This document shows, piece by piece, positions 52,601-61,991 of a stretch of DNA of 64,000 bases; the stretch's first letter is position 1, and every line of letters begins with the position of its first letter. The DNA is taken from NCBI RefSeq assembly GCF_000420725.1, contig NZ_ATVM01000005.1, positions 118,247 to 182,246 of the forward strand, given 5' to 3'. A program made the translations under genes and the position numbers. The notes under the pieces were generated by a model. It had not been told where the DNA came from and did no database searches. It saw nothing but the letters and a program-made list of their open reading frames with translations. Source of the stretch: Marinococcus halotolerans DSM 16375. GTDB taxonomy: Bacteria > Bacillota > Bacilli > Bacillales > Marinococcaceae.

Positions 52601-52781
52601 GGAGATCGGGCATAAAACAGGAAAAGAGCGCCGCCAGAAAGCGTTAATTGAACGTAAAACGATCGTAACGAATGCACGTACGCTGAACGTGATGGTTCAG
52701 GCGATTCAGGGAGCGCCTGAGCTTCCTGCACCAATCGAATCGTGGCTGCAAAATTACGCTTTGTCCGAAAAAGGAGTGTAG
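49617..52781 (+). CDS. carB: carbamoyl-phosphate synthase large subunit (arginine-specific)
   Basis: Makes carbamoyl phosphate from bicarbonate, ammonia and two ATP. The 1054-aa product has two homologous halves: each begins with a carboxylate-binding motif ([22 protein letters not shown], and [21 protein letters not shown] at about 560) and contains an ATP-grasp ([29 protein letters not shown]). A C-terminal MGS-like region (about 930-1054) replaces the allosteric domain. The start codon lies inside the carA 3' end. argF follows after 3 bp. Confidence 0.95.
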   Translation: [1054 protein letters not shown]

Positions 52782-52784
52782 CAT

Positions 52785-53735
52785 ATGGCAACAAACCTGA
52801 ATAATTCCGCCTCTACGCTGAACCAGCAGAGCGTTTTGACACTGCTTGATTTTTCCGCGGCGGAAATCAAACAGCTGCTTGAGCTGGCAGCAGACATGAA
52901 GAAAAACCCTGCCGCCTATTACACTCACCTGGCGCATCGTTCCCTTGGAATGATTTTTGAAAATGCGTCGACGAGAACCCGCGTGTCCTTTGAGGTAGCT
53001 ATGACTCAGATGGGAGGACATTCTTTGTTTCTGAGCCCCCGTGACATGCAGATCGGCCGCGGGGAACCAATCAAAGACACAGCCAAGGTGCTTTCGAGGT
53101 ACGTTGATGCTTTGATGATCCGGACAAACGATCACGGAAAAGTCGAAGCACTCGCAGAGCATGCAGACGTGCCGGTAATTAATGCACTCACGGATCTGTA
53201 CCATCCTTGCCAGGCGCTTGCCGATTTGCTGACGGTGCAGGAGCGGAAAGGAAGCTTTGAGGGCTTAAAAAGTGTCTTTATCGGAGACGGAAACAACGTT
53301 GCTCATTCCTGGATCATAGCAAGCGTGAAAATGGGAATGGACGCGGTGCTCGCAGCGCCGGAAGGGTATGGCCCGGATCCGGGAGTCTGGAAGCAGATTG
53401 AACAGGCAGCAGAGCAGTCAGGAGCATCCGTTTCCCGCACGGAAGATCCTGAAGAAGCGGCAAAAGGAGCGGACGTTATTTATACTGATGTATGGACGAG
53501 CATGGGCTATGAAGAGGAGCAGGCGAAACGCCTCGCGGCTTTTAAAGGCTTTATGATTTCTGAAGAGCTTACGGCAAAAGCTTCGGAAGACTACATCTTT
53601 TTGCACTGCCTCCCGGCCCACCGTGAAGAAGAGGTAGCGGCTTCGGTTATTGACGGCCCTCATTCAGCTGTTTATGATGAAGCGGAAAACAGGCTGCACG
53701 TGCAAAAGGCAATACTTGCTTCGGTCGTCGGCTAG
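52785..53735 (+). CDS. argF: ornithine carbamoyltransferase
   Basis: Condenses ornithine and carbamoyl phosphate to citrulline. The 316-aa product shows the carbamoyl phosphate motif STRTRVSFEVAM, HPCQALADLLT, and the ornithine-side HCLPAHREEEV. AAAGGAGTGTAGCAT precedes the ATG. Last gene of the operon, ended by a terminator. argG and argH are not in this window. Confidence 0.96.
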   Translation: MATNLNNSASTLNQQSVLTLLDFSAAEIKQLLELAADMKKNPAAYYTHLAHRSLGMIFENASTRTRVSFEVAMTQMGGHSLFLSPRDMQIGRGEPIKDTAKVLSRYVDALMIRTNDHGKVEALAEHADVPVINALTDLYHPCQALADLLTVQERKGSFEGLKSVFIGDGNNVAHSWIIASVKMGMDAVLAAPEGYGPDPGVWKQIEQAAEQSGASVSRTEDPEEAAKGADVIYTDVWTSMGYEEEQAKRLAAFKGFMISEELTAKASEDYIFLHCLPAHREEEVAASVIDGPHSAVYDEAENRLHVQKAILASVVG

Positions 53736-53738
53736 ACC

Positions 53739-53777
53739 GGGAAACCGTTCCTAACATACAGGGACGGTTTCTTTTAT
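53739..53777 (+). terminator. intrinsic terminator after argF
   Basis: GAAACCGTTCC and GGGACGGTTTC form an 11-bp stem with a mismatch, then CTTTT. Confidence 0.85.
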
Positions 53778-53799
53778 GTGAAGAAAGGAGGATAATCAC

Positions 53800-53828
53800 T
53801 TGGATTAGCTTGTTTCTGCTTGTATAAT
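53800..53828 (+). promoter_or_regulatory. SigA promoter for the 57-aa membrane protein
   Basis: TTGGAT (53800-53805), 17 bp, TATAAT (53823-53828), 35 bp before the start codon. Confidence 0.65.
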
Positions 53829-53862
53829 TGCCGGGAAGCCGGTAAACAGCGGGAGGGATGAC

Positions 53863-54036
53863 ATGTCAGTGAAGCGTGCTGCAGCAGGAGTGATAATTTT
53901 TATTTGCGTATTGATCGCTGTATATTTAGGCATCGTTTATTTTTTTCAGGGAAGCCAGACGACAGCCGTCCTTACAGCTATCACGGGAGCGCTGATCGCC
54001 GAATGGACATACCACCGTTCGTTCGTAAAGGAATAA
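53863..54036 (+). CDS. small two-helix membrane protein (57 aa)
   Basis: A 57-aa protein with two hydrophobic segments (about 7-28, GVIIFICVLIAVYLGIVYFF, and about 33-47) joined by a short turn, ending HRSFVKE. No family recognised. GGGAGG lies 6 bases before ATG 53863, and a good SigA promoter precedes it, which supports it as a real gene. It sits between argF and fabF, a place where B. subtilis carries small yjz genes. Confidence 0.6.
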   Translation: MSVKRAAAGVIIFICVLIAVYLGIVYFFQGSQTTAVLTAITGALIAEWTYHRSFVKE

Positions 54037-54189
54037 AGATTATATGAATAAAACGGCGTGCAGAAAGTAGACAACCGTGCGTGACTCGTATAAAATTATT
54101 CCCAGACTAATGAAAACATCCAGCCTGGTTCGTACATAGGCATGGAGTATATACATGAGAATGTGGAAGATAACAAAGGAGAGAGTAGC

Positions 54190-55434
54190 ATGAATGAAAA
54201 CAGGCGAGTGGTTGTAACAGGAATGGGGACAGTCAACCCGCTGGGCCAGACAGTGGAATCTTCGTGGAAAAATGCTGTTGACGGAGTCTCCGGCATTAAT
54301 GCTATCGAAAGGGTGGACGTCTCCGAGCTTCCGATGAAAATTGGAGGAGAAGTTACAGACTTCGATCCATCGGCTTATTTGGAAAAGAAAGAGCTGCGGA
54401 AAATGGACCGCTTCACTCAGTTTGCTATTGTGGCTGCTATGCAGGCACTTGAGGATGCCGGCTATACAATTACTGAAGAAAATGCGGCCCGGACCGGCGT
54501 TTGGATAGGATCCGGCATTGGCGGCATGGAAACGTACGAGACCCAGTTTCAGAACTTTATGGAGCGCGGCTATAAACGCGTCAGCCCGTTCTTTGTACCA
54601 ATGATGATCCCGGATATGGCTTCCGGCCAGGTTTCCATTTATACAGGCGCCAAAGGAGTGAACTCCTGTACGGTGACAGCATGTGCCACAGGCTCCAACT
54701 CGATTGGGGACGCGTATAAAGTGATTCAGCGCGGTGATGCTGACGCTATGATTACGGGCGGCACAGAAGCTCCGATAACAAAAATGGCGATTGCCGGCTT
54801 TAGTTCAGCCAAGGCGATCACCATGAATGAAGACCCGAATACGGCGTCGCGTCCGTTTGATAAAAACCGGGATGGGTTTGTGATGGGCGAAGGAGCGGGC
54901 ATACTGATGCTTGAAAGCCTGGAATCCGCCGAAGCGAGAGGGGCAGAAATCTACGCTGAAATCGTCGGCTACGGCTCTACCGGGGATGCGTACCATCTGA
55001 CCGCACCGGCGCCGGACGGTGAAGGTGCCCAGCGCTCCATGCAGATGGCTATGGACGATGCAGGGCTTACAGCTGAAGACATTCAGTACATTAACGCCCA
55101 CGGTACGAGTACACAGTACAATGATAAATTTGAAACGACAGCTGTACGAAAGGTATTTCAGGAGCATGCAGACAATGTATGGATGAGCTCCACCAAATCG
55201 ATGACCGGTCATCTGCTTGGAGCGACCGGAGGTATTGAAGCAATATTTAGTATTCTTTCTTTAAAAGATAACGTCGTGCCTCCAACTATTAACCTGCACG
55301 AGCCGGATCCGGAATGTGATCTCGATTACGTGCCAAACGAAGCCCGGAAAGGTGATATCCAGGCCGTTTTAAGCAATACCTTTGGATTTGGCGGACATAA
55401 CGCTACACTGGCATTTAAAAAATGGCAGGCATAA
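54190..55434 (+). CDS. fabF: beta-ketoacyl-ACP synthase II
   Basis: Condenses malonyl-ACP with acyl-ACP in fatty acid elongation. The 414-aa product has active-site C165 in [14 protein letters not shown] and the two catalytic His in [11 protein letters not shown] (about 305) and [13 protein letters not shown] (about 342). ATG 54190 follows AAAGGAGAG; an in-frame ATG at 54142 has no good site. In B. subtilis fabHA precedes fabF in this chromosomal neighbourhood; fabH is absent here. I did not see a clear FapR operator. Confidence 0.95.
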   Translation: MNENRRVVVTGMGTVNPLGQTVESSWKNAVDGVSGINAIERVDVSELPMKIGGEVTDFDPSAYLEKKELRKMDRFTQFAIVAAMQALEDAGYTITEENAARTGVWIGSGIGGMETYETQFQNFMERGYKRVSPFFVPMMIPDMASGQVSIYTGAKGVNSCTVTACATGSNSIGDAYKVIQRGDADAMITGGTEAPITKMAIAGFSSAKAITMNEDPNTASRPFDKNRDGFVMGEGAGILMLESLESAEARGAEIYAEIVGYGSTGDAYHLTAPAPDGEGAQRSMQMAMDDAGLTAEDIQYINAHGTSTQYNDKFETTAVRKVFQEHADNVWMSSTKSMTGHLLGATGGIEAIFSILSLKDNVVPPTINLHEPDPECDLDYVPNEARKGDIQAVLSNTFGFGGHNATLAFKKWQA

Positions 55435-55435
55435 A

Positions 55436-55468
55436 AAAGTCTGGGCCTCTGCGCCCAGGCTTTTTTGC
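55436..55468. terminator. bidirectional terminator between fabF and the nucleotidyltransferase gene
   Basis: AGTCTGGGC and GCCCAGGCT form the stem, with A and T tracts on the two sides, between convergent genes. Confidence 0.88.
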
Positions 55469-55470
55469 AT

Positions 55471-58026
55471 TTAGGACTGATAGCTGTGAATAAGGGATTC
55501 AGCGTAATCGAGTGCTTCTCTGGGGGAAGTGATTTCTTCGTTAATAATTCCTTTTTCGGTTTCGCTGATAATGAATTTATAAAGCGGCCCGGGACGGAGG
55601 CCGAGGCGTTGGAGTTCAGCGCCGGAAACCCACGATGGCAGGTCCTGCCACTTGTCCTGGTATTGTCTGAGAAGAGCCGCTTTTTTTGGCTGCCCGGCGC
55701 TGTATTCAAGGCAGTAAGCAGCAATTTCAACAGAAAGAGGGGACACATGGGCAGCAGTGCGGTGAAAATCGCCGGGTTGTTCGATGGAGGCATCCCAGCT
55801 TTCCTCGAGCAGGTGGTGCACGTGCCGGACAAGCTGTTTATCCTGTTTCCGGACCGCGACCCGCTCAGCAGAAAGCACCCGCGCGCTCTCCTGCAGAAAT
55901 AACGGCAGCAGGGTCATAAACAAAGAGGATTGGAGGCCGGTAATATACGGCAGCAGCCGTTCGGCGGCTTCGTCCCATACAGCGCCAGGAAGGAACGCAG
56001 ATAAAACATCAAGCTTCTGAAGACGATAAAACAGCTGCTCTGGAGGCATTTCAGCAGTCAGACGCTGAAATTCAGCGAGTATTCTGTCTGTAGACAGTGC
56101 ATGAATGGCGTTAACCGCCTGCGCAATAAACGCTTCTGTTTCATGATCCATTGCAAAGCCGAAACGGTGTTCAAAGCGGACGGCACGAAGAATACGAGTC
56201 GGGTCTTCGACAAAGCTTAAATTGTGCAGCACCCGTATGGCCCCCCGTTTTAAATCCTCGAGGCCTGAAAAGTGGTCGATGAGGTCTCCAAACTCTTCGG
56301 GATGGAGAGCAAGAGCCATGGCATTAATCGTAAAATCCCTCCGGAACAGATCTTCTTTCAGGGTGGAGCTCTCCACGTCCGGCAGGGAACCGGGTTTTTC
56401 ATAAAATTCGGTCCGGGAGCTGGCAATATCCATTTTTAAACCGTCCGGCCAGGTAATCGTAGCAGTGCCAAAAGCTTCGTGCTTGTGGAGTTCGCCGTGC
56501 CATTTAGAAGCAATGTCCGAAGCAAAGGCGATGCCGTCGCCTTCAACGGCAATGTCGATATCTTCATTTTCCTTTTGCAAAATAATATCGCGAACGACTC
56601 CGCCGATCAGATATGTGCGCAGGTGCTGACGGGCGCCTTCCTCCCCAACGGCCTGAAGCCACTGCTGGATAGAGACAGGCAGAGTCATGCGCATGTTTTC
56701 TTCCATATTGACGGTTTCGGAGGCAGTGGAATCTTCACGCAGACGGGCAATAATATCACTGCGCGAGACGAGGCCGATTAATGCTCCGCGGTGATCAATG
56801 ATGGGGAGCCGTCCGACGTTATGGTGGACCATCTGCTGCTGGAGTTCTTCAAACCGGTGGTAGGGGGCTGCGGTATGGAGGTTGGAACTCATATAGCCTT
56901 TGACCGGAGCGTGTCCAAGCTGATGGTGCATGGCTTTATCAATATCGCGACGGGAAATAATGCCGACTAATTCGTATTGGTCGTTTACTACCGGAAAGCC
57001 GCTGTGTCCGTAACGGAGCACCATATCTTCTGCTTCCCTGATCGTCGTTTCAGGCTTCAGTGTTTTTACCGGCCGGCTCATCAGCTCTTCTGCCGTAATG
57101 GAGCGGCCGATTGCAGATTGAAGCTGTGATTTGATCTGGTCGTAAACATCGTCGAGCAGCTGATCCTTGATAGTGGCCGATCCGGCGCGGGAATGCCCGC
57201 CTCCGCCGAACGGGGCTAAAATATCCGGGAGGTGGATACGGTCGGTAGCCGAGCGCCCGATAACAAATATTTTGCCCTGGGCCCTGGTTAAAGTAATGAC
57301 AGCGCTCGCACCGGTTGTTTCGATCAAATTGGAGGTGACGGTATTCAAGCCGCCGATATGCTTGTCGCCGGAATCGAATTTGGTAATCAACAGCTGAAGT
57401 CCTTCGCGCTCAATGACCTCTGCTGCTCCGAGATAGGCCCGCAGAGCATACTGCTGATCCGGAGAAAGTGAATCCTCCATATATTGACCGACGGTATCCA
57501 AATTCATGCCCTGCTCCATTAAAAATACAGCAGCCTGCAGGTCTCTAAGCGTCGTACTCGGATAGACGAGCGATCCGGTATCGGTATAAAGACCAAGAGC
57601 AAAAAGGGTAGCCTCGACCGGAGTAAGAGAAAGCTGGCGCTGCATCAATTCTTCAATGAGAATAGTGACAGCAGCTCCTGTCGGTTCAATCCGGGCATCA
57701 ATAGATGACTCCGTGGAATCAGGTGCTGCTTTATTGGTGTGATGGTCATAAATGATCCAGTACGGGGCCGAGGAAAAGGTGAGCCCGTCCCTGGCCCGGT
57801 CCGGCTCAGAGACATCGGTTAAAATCACCGTATGCAGATCGTCCCAGTCGATATGCCGGGAGGAAACAAACGGGAATTCATCCTTAAAAAGAGCGAGGTA
57901 CTCGTTGACTTCCTCGGACTGGTCTTCCTGCAGAACGAGGCGGGCTTCCGGATAAAGTCTGGAAGCAGCTACAGCAGAAGCGAGAGCGTCAAAGTCCATA
58001 TGGCGGTGGGTTAAAATTACATCCAT
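55471..58026 (-). CDS. DHH-CBS-tRNA nucleotidyltransferase fusion (probable A-adding enzyme)
   Basis: An 851-aa multidomain protein. Residues about 1-300 are a DHH/DHHA1 phosphoesterase (VILTHRHMDFDALASAV, YDHHTNKAAPDS, GGGGHSRAGSATI). Two CBS domains follow (about 310-430; MSRPVKTLKPETTIREAE, MSSNLHTAAPYHRFEE). The rest is a class II nucleotidyltransferase with GGVVRDIILQKENEDIDIAVEGD, RRDFTINAMAL and DPTRILRAVRFEHRFGF. Related fusions in Aquifex and some bacilli add the final A of tRNA CCA ends or act as CCA-adding enzymes. Full activity here needs test; the domain calls are firm. GGAGG lies 9 bases before the ATG. Confidence 0.85.
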   Translation of the reverse strand: MDVILTHRHMDFDALASAVAASRLYPEARLVLQEDQSEEVNEYLALFKDEFPFVSSRHIDWDDLHTVILTDVSEPDRARDGLTFSSAPYWIIYDHHTNKAAPDSTESSIDARIEPTGAAVTILIEELMQRQLSLTPVEATLFALGLYTDTGSLVYPSTTLRDLQAAVFLMEQGMNLDTVGQYMEDSLSPDQQYALRAYLGAAEVIEREGLQLLITKFDSGDKHIGGLNTVTSNLIETTGASAVITLTRAQGKIFVIGRSATDRIHLPDILAPFGGGGHSRAGSATIKDQLLDDVYDQIKSQLQSAIGRSITAEELMSRPVKTLKPETTIREAEDMVLRYGHSGFPVVNDQYELVGIISRRDIDKAMHHQLGHAPVKGYMSSNLHTAAPYHRFEELQQQMVHHNVGRLPIIDHRGALIGLVSRSDIIARLREDSTASETVNMEENMRMTLPVSIQQWLQAVGEEGARQHLRTYLIGGVVRDIILQKENEDIDIAVEGDGIAFASDIASKWHGELHKHEAFGTATITWPDGLKMDIASSRTEFYEKPGSLPDVESSTLKEDLFRRDFTINAMALALHPEEFGDLIDHFSGLEDLKRGAIRVLHNLSFVEDPTRILRAVRFEHRFGFAMDHETEAFIAQAVNAIHALSTDRILAEFQRLTAEMPPEQLFYRLQKLDVLSAFLPGAVWDEAAERLLPYITGLQSSLFMTLLPLFLQESARVLSAERVAVRKQDKQLVRHVHHLLEESWDASIEQPGDFHRTAAHVSPLSVEIAAYCLEYSAGQPKKAALLRQYQDKWQDLPSWVSGAELQRLGLRPGPLYKFIISETEKGIINEEITSPREALDYAESLIHSYQS

Positions 58027-58039
58027 GGCAGCTGCCTCC

Positions 58040-58318
58040 TTAGTCGTTATTTTTCACATGCATCAAATGGCTGTGGAAGTGATTGAGAGCCATCGTAAGA
58101 ATGGCTTCGGGGCGCGTCTGATCGGCTTCCATATTCACCTCGTCAAAATAGCGGGTGATATCTTCAAGCTGGTCTTTTTGTTCTTTATATAAGTGCACCT
58201 GCAGTACCCGGGTTTCGTTCGCAAGCTCCCGGGCAAGCTGATTGATGGACTGCTGCAGCTGTTCAGATTCTTTAAGCAGTTCACGCAGCTGTTTTTGCTT
58301 TTCTTCTCGTACAGTCAC
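58040..58318 (-). CDS. hypothetical coiled-coil protein
   Basis: A 92-aa helical protein. The first 55 residues have coiled-coil character (KQKQLRELLKESEQLQQSINQLARELANE), followed by EDITRYFDEVNMEADQTRPEAILTMALNHFHSHL. No family recognised. GTG 58318 has GGAGGG 6 bases upstream. It lies 13 bp before the nucleotidyltransferase fusion on the same strand, so the two are probably co-translated or functionally linked (inference). Confidence 0.65.
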   Translation of the reverse strand: MTVREEKQKQLRELLKESEQLQQSINQLARELANETRVLQVHLYKEQKDQLEDITRYFDEVNMEADQTRPEAILTMALNHFHSHLMHVKNND

Positions 58319-58369
58319 TTACGACCCTCCATGTGCGAGATGTGTTTTCCCTATACTAATACCCGGGAA

Positions 58370-58400
58370 GGAAAAAATAAAAGCTCCCGACTTGGGAGCT
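58370..58400 (-). terminator. intrinsic terminator after trpS
   Basis: On the minus strand AGCTCCC-N5-GGGAGCT is followed by TTTTATTTTTT. Confidence 0.8.
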
Positions 58401-58401
58401 C

Positions 58402-59418
<1,017 letters not shown>

Positions 59419-59595
59419 TTATTCCTGTCGGCCTTTATACTTAAGGACAAGCACAGCGGCCCATTCAAATACGAGTAAGATAAAAAGCAGAAACCCCGGC
59501 CAGGCGGGGAAGTCGGGCAACCGTGACTGAAGGACAAGCGCTGCCACCCACAAGAAAGCTGTTACGGCCATCCATAAACGTATCCGGTCTGTCAT
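59419..59595 (-). CDS. small two-helix membrane protein (58 aa)
   Basis: A 58-aa protein with two membrane segments (WMAVTAFLWVAALVLQ and FLLFILLVFEWAAVLVL). No family recognised. ATG 59595 lies 7 bp after the exchanger gene stop, with GGTGA as a likely site, so translation may be coupled; a TTG at 59625 inside the exchanger gene is the longer alternative. trpS follows 27 bp downstream. Confidence 0.55.
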   Translation of the reverse strand: MTDRIRLWMAVTAFLWVAALVLQSRLPDFPAWPGFLLFILLVFEWAAVLVLKYKGRQE

Positions 59596-59602
59596 AGCTT
59601 CA

Positions 59603-60598
59603 TCACCACTCCGATCCGAGACCAATAAAGGTTAAATATGAAGCAATAAAATAAACGATGACAAGCGTGATAGAGGGCCAGAGATAAAAGACCGGCTTTT
59701 TTCGTTTACTGCCCCGGAGGACAGCGTAAAATACTATGCCTGCAAGCAGCGTAATGCCAAGAGAGGTCACGAGGTTCGTCCGGCTTGCAGCGGAAATGAT
59801 CGGTTCGCCTCTGTAGAAAATATCGCTCAGGGCAAGCAGAGTCAAATTGAAAAGGTTGCTGCCCAAAATGGAGCCGAGAGCCAGGTTGTAGTTTTTCAGC
59901 TTCATCGCGACATAAACAGAAACGGCTTCGGGAAGCGAGGTCGAAGCAGCGATTAGAAAACTCCCGATAAAACTCGAGCCGAGTCCTGTGATGACAGCGA
60001 TACGGTCACCGGTGGTAGTGAGAACAGTACCGGCAGCGAGCGTAAATAAAGCAGCGATAATAAAGCCCGTGCCGGCCTGGCGCAGGGAGAGATCGGGCTT
60101 TGGCACGTCCTCTTCTTCGTCATCAGGAATCACTCCTTCATTCTGGCGGTTTGCCCAGACAATCCCGACGGCATAGAAAACCAGCAGGAGGAGTGCATCA
60201 ACGCCGACGCCAAAAACGCTCCAGGAAAGCTGCAGAAGAAAAGCTGCCCCCGTGACAAAAGCAAGCAAGGCTCCCAGTCCGGCAGTATATGTATGGCCCG
60301 GGGAGACGCGGTTAAACAGCTGCTTGCGCCGGTAAAAAATATCGAATACAGCAATGATAAGAATATTAAACAGATTACTCCCAAGCACGTTTCCAACCGC
60401 AATGTCCGGGTTATCCAAAAATACGGCCGTTAAGCTGGTGGTAACCTCGGGCAGAGAAGTGGCCCCGGCCAGCAAAAGGGTACCGACCATCATACCGCCA
60501 AGAGAAGATTTTTCACTGATGATGTCAGAGTATGAAGACAGCTTGGTGGCTGCGATAACAGTAACGACAGCTGCCACAAAAAAGAATAAAAAGACCAA
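59603..60598 (-). CDS. sodium/calcium (CaCA) exchanger family protein
   Basis: A 331-aa membrane antiporter with ten to eleven helices and the two inverted alpha repeats: LAGATSLPEVTTSL ... GNVLGSNLFN, and AASTSLPEAVSVY ... GSILGSNLFN. The loop around residue 160 is acidic. It should exchange Ca2+ (or another cation) for Na+ or H+, a useful trait in salty habitats. TTG 60598 lies about 8 bases after AGAGGGGA; the open frame upstream has no good start. First gene of a minus-strand run with a small membrane protein and trpS. Confidence 0.88.
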   Translation of the reverse strand: MVFLFFFVAAVVTVIAATKLSSYSDIISEKSSLGGMMVGTLLLAGATSLPEVTTSLTAVFLDNPDIAVGNVLGSNLFNILIIAVFDIFYRRKQLFNRVSPGHTYTAGLGALLAFVTGAAFLLQLSWSVFGVGVDALLLLVFYAVGIVWANRQNEGVIPDDEEEDVPKPDLSLRQAGTGFIIAALFTLAAGTVLTTTGDRIAVITGLGSSFIGSFLIAASTSLPEAVSVYVAMKLKNYNLALGSILGSNLFNLTLLALSDIFYRGEPIISAASRTNLVTSLGITLLAGIVFYAVLRGSKRKKPVFYLWPSITLVIVYFIASYLTFIGLGSEW

Positions 60599-60773
60599 CG
60601 ATGTATCCCCTCTCACAAACGATAATTTCAATGTAAAACGCTTTAGAACAGGGTTAGTGTATCGTAACTTACCCCCAAGGTCAAAAGGAAGCCGTGTGAA
60701 AACCCCTTCATCTATGTAAATTTTGGATGACAACGACTATAATAAAGTAGAAAGATTTCAAAGGAGGACTATA

Positions 60774-61055
60774 ATGAAGATATTTGCCGTGTTACTCACC
60801 ATGAAGGATGAAGAAAAATCGCAAAAGTACCGCCCGCAGCACTTGAAATTTCTAGAAGACGAAGAGCTGAATGGAAATGTGCTTGCGTATGGGCGTTTCG
60901 TCGACGGCACCGGCGGATTAATCATGTACCGCGGGGAGGAAGAGGAAGCTGTCCGGGAAATTGTGGAACAGGATCCTTACATACAGCTTGGGGCCAGGGA
61001 CTACCATATGCATGAGTGGGATATGAAATCACATGTATGGACGAAGGGAGAATAG
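60774..61055 (+). CDS. YciI-like protein
   Basis: A 93-aa ferredoxin-like alpha/beta protein of the YciI family: FAVLLTMKDEEKSQKYRPQHLKFL, then GGLIMYRGEEEEAVREIVEQDPY and the strand with HEWD. The family contains His/Asp dyads and a few dehydrochlorinase-like enzymes; function here unknown. AAGGAGGACTATA precedes the ATG. The dehydrogenase gene starts 5 bp after its stop, so they form an operon. Confidence 0.82.
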   Translation: MKIFAVLLTMKDEEKSQKYRPQHLKFLEDEELNGNVLAYGRFVDGTGGLIMYRGEEEEAVREIVEQDPYIQLGARDYHMHEWDMKSHVWTKGE

Positions 61056-61060
61056 TACTT

Positions 61061-61936
61061 ATGAAAAAAGCTGCTTTCATTGGACTTGGAAACATGGGCA
61101 TGCCGATGGCCCTGAATATTATGAATAATGGATTTGAGGTATACGGGATCAATAAAGGAAACGAAAAAGAAGACCGCTTTCAGGAAGCCGGGGGCACTAT
61201 CGGCATTACCCCGGCAGAGGCAGCCGGACAGATGGATATCGTCATGACCTGTCTTCCAAAGCCAGAGCATGTAGAAGAAATGATGCTCGGTGAAAACGGC
61301 GTTATTACAAACGCCTCGTCCGGGCTTCTCGTAATTGATTTCAGTACCGTCTCTGCAGAGCTGCATGAAAAGATTGAAGCAGAGGCGGCGCAAAAGGGCG
61401 TAGACTATCTGGATGCTCCGGTAAGCGGTGGAACGACAGGGGCGGAAGCTGGAACGCTTGCTGTGATGGTTGGCGGAAGCGAGCAGGCTTTTGAAAAAGC
61501 GAGAACGATTTTTGAAGCAGTGGGAAAAAATATTACGTATGCCGGGAGCATCGGTAAAGGTACAAAAGTGAAGCTGATTAATCAGTATATGGTAGGCATG
61601 CATACTGCAGCGGTAAGCGAAGGGTTAACGATGGCGGAAAAAGCAGGGGTTGATCTGGAAATGCTTCATTCCGTTATTACAAACAGCATGGGGCAGAGCA
61701 AAATCTACGACCGGCACTATACGGAATTCATTCATGAAAATAAAGAGGAACCCGGATTTGCTCTGGAACTGCTTTTAAAGGATCTTGGGCTGGCCAATGA
61801 AATGAGTGATCGTGTCGGAGTACATCCCAGGGCAGGAAGAGAAGTCCTTTCTTTATTCGAGGGGGCGGAGCATGAAGGGTTTGGAAAAAAAGACATGAGC
61901 AGCTTGTTTTACTACGTAAAAAACAACGAAAAATAA
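61061..61936 (+). CDS. 3-hydroxyisobutyrate dehydrogenase-like NAD(P) oxidoreductase
   Basis: A 291-aa beta-hydroxyacid dehydrogenase. The Rossmann loop GLGNMGMPMA is at residues 8-17, the substrate-binding DAPVSGGTTGAEAGTLAVMVGG at about 120-141, and the catalytic Lys in KVKLINQYMVG at about 170. Family members reduce hydroxyisobutyrate, tartronate semialdehyde or succinic semialdehyde. GGAGAATAGTACTT precedes the ATG. Co-transcribed with the YciI-like gene; a terminator follows. Confidence 0.88.
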   Translation: MKKAAFIGLGNMGMPMALNIMNNGFEVYGINKGNEKEDRFQEAGGTIGITPAEAAGQMDIVMTCLPKPEHVEEMMLGENGVITNASSGLLVIDFSTVSAELHEKIEAEAAQKGVDYLDAPVSGGTTGAEAGTLAVMVGGSEQAFEKARTIFEAVGKNITYAGSIGKGTKVKLINQYMVGMHTAAVSEGLTMAEKAGVDLEMLHSVITNSMGQSKIYDRHYTEFIHENKEEPGFALELLLKDLGLANEMSDRVGVHPRAGREVLSLFEGAEHEGFGKKDMSSLFYYVKNNEK

Positions 61937-61952
61937 AAAAATATGTAGACAC

Positions 61953-61990
61953 GGAACCTGCCTTCCTGCGTGAAGGCGGGTTCTTTACGT
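61953..61990. terminator. terminator between the dehydrogenase gene and the HD hydrolase gene
   Basis: AACCTGCCTTC and GAAGGCGGGTT form an 11-bp stem with a G-T pair, then CTTTA, between convergent genes. Confidence 0.75.
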
Positions 61991-61991
61991 T

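Noticed and set aside
54037..54189. FapR operator before fabF
   Set aside because: I looked for a TTAGTACCTxxTACTAA-like palindrome and found nothing convincing.
60715..60743. Promoter for the YciI-like gene using TATAAT at 60738
   Set aside because: The -10 is good but no acceptable -35 at 16-18 bp exists, so I did not list a promoter.
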